From: Rhypophila decipiens
Taxonomy: Eukaryota > Ascomycota > Sordariomycetes > Sordariales > Naviculisporaceae
Length of the DNA stretch: 64,000 nt
Direction: 5' to 3'
Assembly (NCBI GenBank): GCA_033297075.1
Contig: MU858116.1
Coordinates: forward strand, 114,851-178,850
Under the pieces are notes generated by a model. It saw only the letters and a program-made list of their open reading frames with translations. It had not been told where the DNA came from and did not search any database. Shown here in pieces: positions 56,976 through 64,000 of this stretch (positions are counted from its first letter, which is position 1; every line of letters begins with the position of its first letter). Position numbers and translations under genes: made by a program.

Positions 56976-58180
56976 TCAGATGTTTTCAATGATCTTGGCA
57001 TTGATGGCTTGCTGGAAACCGTGGTCCCCACCAAAGTCACTGAAGTTCTTGGTAGAAGAGCTGCCCTCGTCGTAAGCGTTGTTTCCGCCCGTGTTGCCGA
57101 GAGAGGCGTCGAACTGGGCTGATGTGGGCATGGTCTGGTTGGCGGCAGGCAGGAAGATGACCTTGCTGTTGGCACTCTTAGCCATGGCCTGCATTGCCTC
57201 GAGGTAGCGGATCTGCATGGCTGGGGCAGACGAGAGGATATCAGCAGCTTGACGCATCAGCTTGGCGGATTCGACCTGTACGTTTGTTAGCTATTGTCGT
57301 GTCGCACTCCAGACATCGAAGGAAGCGGACATACCTCAGCCTTGGCGGCGATAATCTTGCTCTCTCCAATACGCTTGCTCTGGGCAGCCATGGAAAGTGA
57401 TTCCTGGAGCTCCTGGCTGAAAATGATGTCTTTGATGAGCATGCTCTCAACCTGGACACCCCAGCCGGCAGCAACGTCCTCGATGATCTCTCCAATGCTC
57501 TGGGCAACCTCTTCACGACGCTCAATGACATCCTGCAGCACGCGGGCACCGACGACGTGGCGGAGGGTGGTCTGGGTACGCTCGATGAGGGCCTGGCGGA
57601 CGTTGGTGATGCCGAAGGCGGCCTTGTGAGGGGACACGATGTGGTAATAGATGACCGAGGTCAGGTGGAGCGTGACGTTGTCCTTGGTCATGCAGACCTG
57701 CTTGGGCACCTCGACAATCTGGATCTTGACGTCGACCTGGACCAGGTTCTCGCTGAGGGGATTGATCTTGACGAGGCCGGGGTCGACGGCCTTGTAGAAC
57801 TTGCCGAACTTGGTGACCAGGCCAACGTTGCCCTGTGCGACTCTCTTGTACGGGTTCGGGCAGCAGATGCAGCACGGAAAGGCACCCATGGTTCCGATAC
57901 AGGAGCCAAAGGCATTGACTAATGGAAGCATCCGAGGTCAGATCCGCGCTGTCATACTCGTGTGTGAGGGATTACCCGCGGGCAAAGGGGCGAACATACT
58001 CATACTGCCGTACCAGCCCTTGGGGTTGGCGTCATTGCCGACGATGCTGGCATAGCTCTTCTGTAGGTCCTCGGGCTTGGGAGGCTGGACCGTCATGTTG
58101 ACTTGAGGGCGGAAGCCCGGGATATTGGTATCGTTCTGCTTGCCCTTGGCAGAGCTCGAGTCGCCGTCGGCCGAGTTCAT
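56976..58180 (-). CDS. Stomatin-family (SPFH/Band 7) membrane protein
   Basis: Three exons in transcription order, 58180-58000, 57918-57335 and 57275-56976, give 354 residues; introns are 81 and 59 bp (donor gtatgt in both) and phases agree. The N-terminal ~60 residues are hydrophilic (GFRPQVNMTVQPPKPEDLQ). A short hydrophobic, Cys-rich hairpin follows (NAFGSCIGTMGAFPCCICC). The SPFH domain covers ~80-275: GNVGLVTKFGKFYKAVDPGL, VQVDVKIQIVEVPKQVCMTK, DNVTLHLTSVIYYHIV, ALIERTQTTLRHVVGARVLQ and GWGVQVESMLIKDIIFSQEL. The helical segment AAKAEVESAKLMRQAADIL and a C-terminal tail close it. Stomatins are palmitoylated, cholesterol-associated scaffold proteins of plasma or organelle membranes that oligomerise and regulate channels; the Cys-rich hairpin fits membrane insertion from one side. 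An in-frame ATG at 58234 would add 18 residues; 58180 has the better context (CAACCATGA). Confidence 0.93.
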
Positions 58181-61100
58181 GGTTGCGGTGGAGGTGTGAT
58201 CTTGGAGCAGGTGTTTGGTAGATCTATGCGACATGCGAATTCACTTGGATCTGATCCGTGGCTACAAATATGTCGATGTTGTCGATATGGATGGATGGTC
58301 CAGATCGAATCGAGAATGAGTGAAATGTGTGGGGTGGGTAAATAGGTCAAGGTCAAGGTGGGATGTAGGGTTTGTTATATAATGCTTCGGGAAAAGCGTC
58401 ATCTGATCCGATGGCGAAAGACAATTGAGTTAGGTTTAAAGACGGGAACTTTGGAGGATTGCACAGCTTCTGGTACTGGTACGTAGATCTGGTAGGTCGC
58501 AGAGAAGGATTGAAGCTCTGTGATTTTGGTGCACTATCACTTACACCTTGAACCCATGAGCTGTTTGCTGCAGGGGTCTGGTGGAGTGTGGAGAGGGTAA
58601 CAGCGGGTTGACTGGGCGAGACAGGGATATCCGTGGCACACTGAAGCGGGGCAACACGCCGACACCCGTGGACAAACAGTGTGAGTGGACCGTGCGGGGG
58701 AGCCTGAATGCCTGACGGTCACTGGCAGCCTGCGAAGTCTGGCAGTGACATCGCACCTCACCACTGCCCGCTTCTGCCACTTCCCGCCGCCAAAAAAAAG
58801 TCGACTGTTTGGGCAATTCACACTTGCCGCCCATAATTGCAATTGTCTCGTTCCGAGTTTGGATGCGACACCAACAGACACACTGACGCTGTTTCGAAAC
58901 AAGTCCCTTGAATGGAATCACTCCATCAGGCTTTCACTTTTATTTCTCACTCATTTTTTCACTGCAACTTGACCGGGCACTACGAGGCTAAGCCATTCCA
59001 TTGAGATGGGGCGTTCAGGGTAGGTACTACACATTGCCGACGGGAATTCCAGTGCTCTGGACAGCCTGGTCAAGTACCACTGATCGTCCACAGGCGTTTT
59101 TACAAATCCATCCGAGCTCTCCGTATCCTCTCGGCTCTCATGCCCTCCAAGAAGAGCCCAAGAATGGCCAAGAGGGAATATATGTCATGATCCAGAGCTC
59201 CTCGACGGATGACATCTGTGACACCTGCCCAATTGGCTGCGATAGCATCGAGATGCTGCAGCAACTGTGCCGATTTCCGTTCAAAGAGAGTCCCAATGAT
59301 CGACTTTACAGATAAACGTCAAAGAATTGGGGGCTGTGCACGGATATAATTCATCGCCAAGAATACCCGGCCATCGAGCCGTCAACACCGAACAACGTCA
59401 CTCTGAATGTTACACAGCACCACAAATACTCCAACAGAAAAAACTGCTCTTCCATCTAGTGGCCGATTCTTATTACCAGTTGCTGGATGCAAACATCTGC
59501 GTTACCAAGAGAATTATTCCATCACGGCGACCATCTGCCTCTAAGCACGGCAGAAAAATATCTCATGACCGGGCATAGCCACGAAAAGTCCACAAAAACC
59601 CACCCGGAACCTTCCTTCGATTCGCCAAGACATCTCTAGATACCAACTAAAAGCCTATCTCAAGCTCAATGTGCCCTGGGGATACGCGGAAACAGCAACC
59701 TCGGAGTTTCTATCAAGACGACTTGCAGTCAAGGTGGCAAAGCTTTCGCCCGAATGACCTATTTCTCCATGGAAGCCTTCTGGAAGGTTTTTAGTTGATG
59801 CCCGCCGATCTGAGTGCCTAGTGGGGCTCAGGTCGATGGACGCCTGGAAAGGAATCGCCATGCTGACAGTTGGGCCCAAGTTCAACAGGGAGGCGGAATA
59901 GGAATGAAGCTTGATTTATTCTTACCCGCCATGATATTAACATGTCGGCATTTCGTTCTGCTCGGGTTTTGTCGTCTGCAGACACGATCCATGGGGCGGC
60001 GGTCGAGTGGCCTGTCTCGCATCAACCATGACTGTCATGTTGAAGGATCAGTTTGTCCCCTTACAACCGACAACTCCGCCCCCGGACCAGAAGGATCGGT
60101 AATTTTATTTTGCGAGACCGCAGCCGGCCCGTCAAATGAGTGTCAAGCGAAATTCTATAATCCGATGGAAATTCCTTTGGATGGATCGTGAGGTTGCCCA
60201 GCATTTGCTTCTCTCTGTTCGTTCACTATCCCCATCGCCTCATGGCTTTTCTGAGATGGGATCAAGTATATTCTCCGAATGCCATGATCGACCCCTTATA
60301 CCCAGCGGTACCGGTCAAACCGAAGGAAGTATAATCCTTCTCGTACTCTGACGCTCAAATGGGATTGCTAGTTACGTTCAAGACAGTTAGCAAACCTAGC
60401 CTCTGTTCAATCGGGGAGAGGAGCCTCGGTTGTGGCTTAGGGTCAATTGGCGGGCGACTAGATATCGAGTGTCCGCAAAGTCAGGACTGGATATCGTGAG
60501 AAGATTCCTAAAGTAAATTTTCTGACACATTGGGATAACACACCAGCACTGCCTTTGCCCCTTGGTCATATTTACTGATGATTCCCACTTTATCACGGGT
60601 GTCAGAAATGTCAGTTTCACTAGAATGCAACCTGAGGATCAAATATTGTGGTCCACATGGCAGACTGTGTAAGGCGTTTTAGTAGGCGTTTTTATATGGG
60701 CCGTGATATCTCGCCCGTTTGGTCCCTTTGTTCCCCCTATTTCCCAGTCTGGAATTTATACATATTGCACCATACGCGATGCAATGTCATGGTAGCACAG
60801 CTCGTCAAAACGCAGAGAAACATCTTTTGGACCAGCTCGTGTTTTGTTCAGGATACCACATCATGCTCCATCTGGATGGAAACAATTCTCATATTCCCCT
60901 GGCCTCGCGGGTCGTTGATACGGAAGAGGATGGGTATGGATGAGTAGAAAGAAGAATCCGCCCATGCCAATTGTTGGGCAACACTACCCACTCATCCGTA
61001 CCTGGCCAGACGTCTTACGATTCGAATTTCCGATGTGAGAAACGAGAAACACAAGGCCAGTGCCTCACCTCTAGGCCCAGAGGCTATACATGGCGAGAGA

Positions 61101-64000
61101 GAGTTCTCGGAATTAGGTATGTATGTAGTGCCCCAAATGACTGACATTGCCCAACAAGCGGCGTTGAACTTCTCCTTCCTTGGCTGTGTGTTTTCGAAGG
61201 ATCGTGGTTGGGTTAATCCGAGACGAGGACGGACCGAGAGTCCGAATGCTTTCTGTGGACCACCCTGGCGAAATGATCATATATACGGAGTACGGAATAT
61301 GGACATGCAAACCGGGCGAATTTGATGCAGTGACCTTGTGTGTGTGTTTTGGGAATACAAGACTTTGTTGACTTTGTGATTTTGATATCATCCGATGGCA
61401 ACTGGCTTTCTGATGGCTGGCTTGTCGTCACTTCTCGTCTCGCATTGTCTTGGAGGTGTCGCTCATGAGAGGCAACCCTAGCGCTTAACAGTCAGGACTG
61501 AAGCTGTAGGGCCTGGTGTGATGAACGTCCGAGGCATGTTCGGTAAACTGCTGAGAAGCGGCAGACAACGACTGTCTCTCCATCACAGATATTGTCCTTG
61601 CTTCGAGTGATGCCCCTTTCCTGGATCGATTTCGACACGAAGGGGTAAAATGAGACACATCCAACATCCGGTGGAGGCAAGGCAGACTGTCGAGTACGGC
61701 TCAGCCGCTACTGCGAATACATCGATCAATATCACATGCAGAATACGAAATATTGTCCACCCCAGTAACAACCACATTGTCTGGAAATAATGTACCGCCA
61801 GAACCATAGATAGATATGGGTATCCATACAATGCACAGTCCTCTCCCCCGATCCGGTCCGCCCCTGACCAACACATTGCCGCGTCTATACTGGCGAGCAT
61901 CCGCGCCGGCAACTACTAATGCTCGAAATGGGCAGAGACGGGTGGCTATGCCTGATACACATCACACAACATACCAAGATTTTGGATGCCCATCATCACG
62001 GTCATTTGGTTGATATGATTCTCGGAGTCAATGACACGGTTACGCTTATCATCATCTAACTGTCTTGATATCCTGCCCTGGGGTCTTGTCGTGCTCTTCA
62101 AACCCGGCCATATTCTGAACCGTAAGAGATGCCATCCTGGTTTGTTCATGATGAAGAGGCGAGAACGGCTGGACTTTTGAGTCGTAAAGATCCTTTCAGT
62201 CGCCAGAGCATGCATGGCCACTTTGAACTCTGGTGAATAGATAGATAGATACCCACCATCTATCTGCCTCTCCGTCTCAGAAGGAACATGAACTTCGAGT
62301 CCCCAGTGCCATGTACCGGGCTGGGGAGAGAGAAGTGTGAAACAGCAAGGCATATCTGGAGCAATGCCTCGATAGCCGTCTGGTTGAAAATGCAGAACTT
62401 TGTAGCACAGGCTGACTGACGCCCATTAACGACCAGAAAGAAGTAAAGAACTTAGCATCAGTATGCGAGGTTATGACGAAAATATGAACAACTCGATGCC
62501 AGCTAGACATGGTCAACAACCGGAGCAGCTCGAGAGACGCTCTCGACAGAAACAGAAAATAAACATCACGGTAAGGCACACTCGAGTCAAATATACGGAA
62601 TGAAGAATATACTGGGTTCCTAACAAGACAACCCCGGGTCTTGCTTGTTATTTCTCAGCGGTAACGTACGTACCTATGCTCCAGGATCAGCATGTTCCCA
62701 TCTCCTTTTGCTCTTTCCCCCCATCATCATCATCATCATCAACCAAGAGGCTCACGGTCCAAGAATACAAGAGTACATGTATTGAATCTTCTTGGCTTCA
62801 ATTGTCTGTCTGTCTGCCTTGCCACTCCCTCATAAACACCATACTTTTCTACGTAAGATTTACAAACGCTCCATCCCTTTTCCTGTCGCCCTTACCATAA
62901 CTCCTTATTTCAAAGTCATTTGTCACAGAAATGTGGTATGCCTTGGATCAGCAATCTCTACTAAGATTAATGCTACTTCTTATTTACATTCTCTCATCCG
63001 CTAATTTCGACTTGTGTAGAGTATAACTGAACCCTGTATATTATCCTTCCGAGGCGTTTCTTTCCAGGTGAGGGAAAATAACAAAGATGTTGGAAAATAT
63101 TTTTGTGCTTTTATCGCCTTATTCACACTCCATGTGTAAAATACAAATGGGTAAATAATACATCCAAGTTTTTTTTATATTTTTTATTTTTTATTTTTAA
63201 AGAAATCTACTAGTATTCTAATGTGTAATAGTGTTTTGTTATCATTCATCCCTTCTTAAACCAGTCCAAACATCTTCTTGTCTACCATACCCCACCCAGT
63301 TGCTTGATGAATTGCTTAATGTTTTGGTTATCCAATGGCTTGCAAGGTTAGTCCGTCTGCTGTCCCCCAAGTACTGTATGTTTACGATGCCCCTTCTTGA
63401 GCCAACAACAGCATCGAGCTCAATTTGCCTGTTCTTGTCGTTTCTGTTTGACTGTGGTGGGCTGTATTATGCGAACTGCTGTTCTAGTGTCCTTTACATG
63501 CTCTCTTCGTCCCTGTGGATAGTTTGGGTATATCTCTGTCGATACTGCCCTCTGGAGCCTGGCTAGGAGCTGATGTCTTGGGTATAGGGCTTGGTGATCG
63601 ACTCTTATATCTCTAGATCCTGTTTAGCTGTTTAGAGTGGAAATGCTGTTGGGTCCTGTTCCTGTCGTTTCCCTTTCCCTCTGGCAGATCCGAGCGCCTC
63701 TGGAGCACCATGTCGTACGATATCCTGGACCAACCCCCCCGGGAGGTCGGCGGCCGACAATCGCATCATTCGAGGCAGGACAGACAGGGTCTAGCATGTC
63801 GAGTGGTCGAAATCCATATCCCAATTGAGTTGCCATTTGAAAGATAGGCTTCTACATCTGCAGTCCGTTTGCAAGTTCTTTGACGGGGTGGAAACGACTT
63901 TTTTTTAGAGAGTTAATAAACAGGCACTAATACTATCATAGTCAGGCACTAGTCCTTTCATAAACAGGCACTAATCCAATTTAACATAGAAAAATCCAAC
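58181..64000. other. 5.8-kb terminal region without a supported gene
   Basis: The left ~300 bp are the stomatin-gene promoter (TATA-like TTATATAAC on the minus strand near 58375). Beyond it no open frame shows family resemblance or plausible splicing. Minor features are a CATCAT run near 62715, an AT-rich stretch at 63100-63220 and the 22-bp repeat at the right edge. A gene may continue past the window, but none can be supported from here. Confidence 0.45.
63921..63986 (+). repeat. 22-bp tandem repeat, three copies
   Basis: The core CAGGCACTA starts at 63921, 63943 and 63965, an exact 22-base period. The rest of each unit is AT-rich and diverged (CATAGT, CATAAA, TTAACA at the ends). The array may continue beyond the window edge. 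Confidence 0.85.

Noticed and set aside
61946..62353. 135-residue minus-strand open frame near the right end
   Set aside because: A part looks protein-like (GTWHWGLEVHVPSET) but no family, splice continuation or neighbour supports it; kept only as unsupported.

Overview
The window looks like nuclear DNA of a filamentous ascomycete, most likely a Sordariomycete. The evidence is: short spliceosomal introns (most 57-90 bp, GTRNGT donors, CTRAC-like branch sites, YAG acceptors); fungal protein families (fungal-rhodopsin-domain membrane protein, Dgk1, Lte1-type RasGEF, Scd6, Spb4 and Cwc25 of the filamentous-fungal type); many CT-rich leaders; and about one gene per 4 kb. I rebuilt the exon structures by hand from splice signals, reading frame and protein-family continuity. 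No tRNA, rRNA, CRISPR or intact transposon was seen.

Layout from left to right. 0.8-1.5 kb: a four-exon gene for a small secreted six-cysteine protein, followed by a 19-bp tandem repeat and a G19 run. 3.0-4.5 kb: a stand-alone SCPx-type thiolase. 6.7-8.3 kb: a fungal-rhodopsin-domain membrane protein. 9.2-9.9 kb (-): a conserved protein of unknown function. 10.9-12.3 kb (-): Rpf1, divergent from a small RG-rich protein of unknown function at 13.1-13.8 kb. 15.9-16.8 kb (-): a KxDL-family (KXD1-like) protein. 16.8-23.1 kb: a gene desert. 23.1-24.4 kb (-): Dgk1, divergent from the DEAD-box helicase Spb4 (25.9-27.9 kb), which runs tail-to-tail with the splicing factor Cwc25 (28.0-29.2 kb, -). 30.0-32.6 kb: Sec18/NSF. 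32.6-38.3 kb: a second desert holding a decayed ~150-bp fragment similar to rpf1 exon 2. 38.3-43.9 kb: a large Lte1-like RasGEF. 46.4-48.5 kb (-): Scd6/Lsm14. 49.7-51.5 kb (-): a polytopic membrane protein of unknown function. 53.0-55.5 kb: Rqc1/TCF25. 57.0-58.2 kb (-): a stomatin-family protein. 58.2-64 kb: no supported gene, ending in a 22-bp tandem repeat.

The genes do not form a metabolic cluster. Most are conserved housekeeping genes: 60S biogenesis (rpf1, spb4), mRNA splicing (cwc25), translation control and ribosome quality control (scd6, rqc1), membrane traffic and lipid metabolism (sec18, kxd1, dgk1, stomatin), and mitotic or Ras signalling (lte1). The accessory flavour is at the left end (secreted protein, rhodopsin-domain protein) and in the deserts. 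I found no convincing new multi-gene system. The observations most worth follow-up are the rpf1 relic, the secreted protein with a possible GC-AG intron, the polylysine tract in Rqc1, and the conserved proteins of unknown function.
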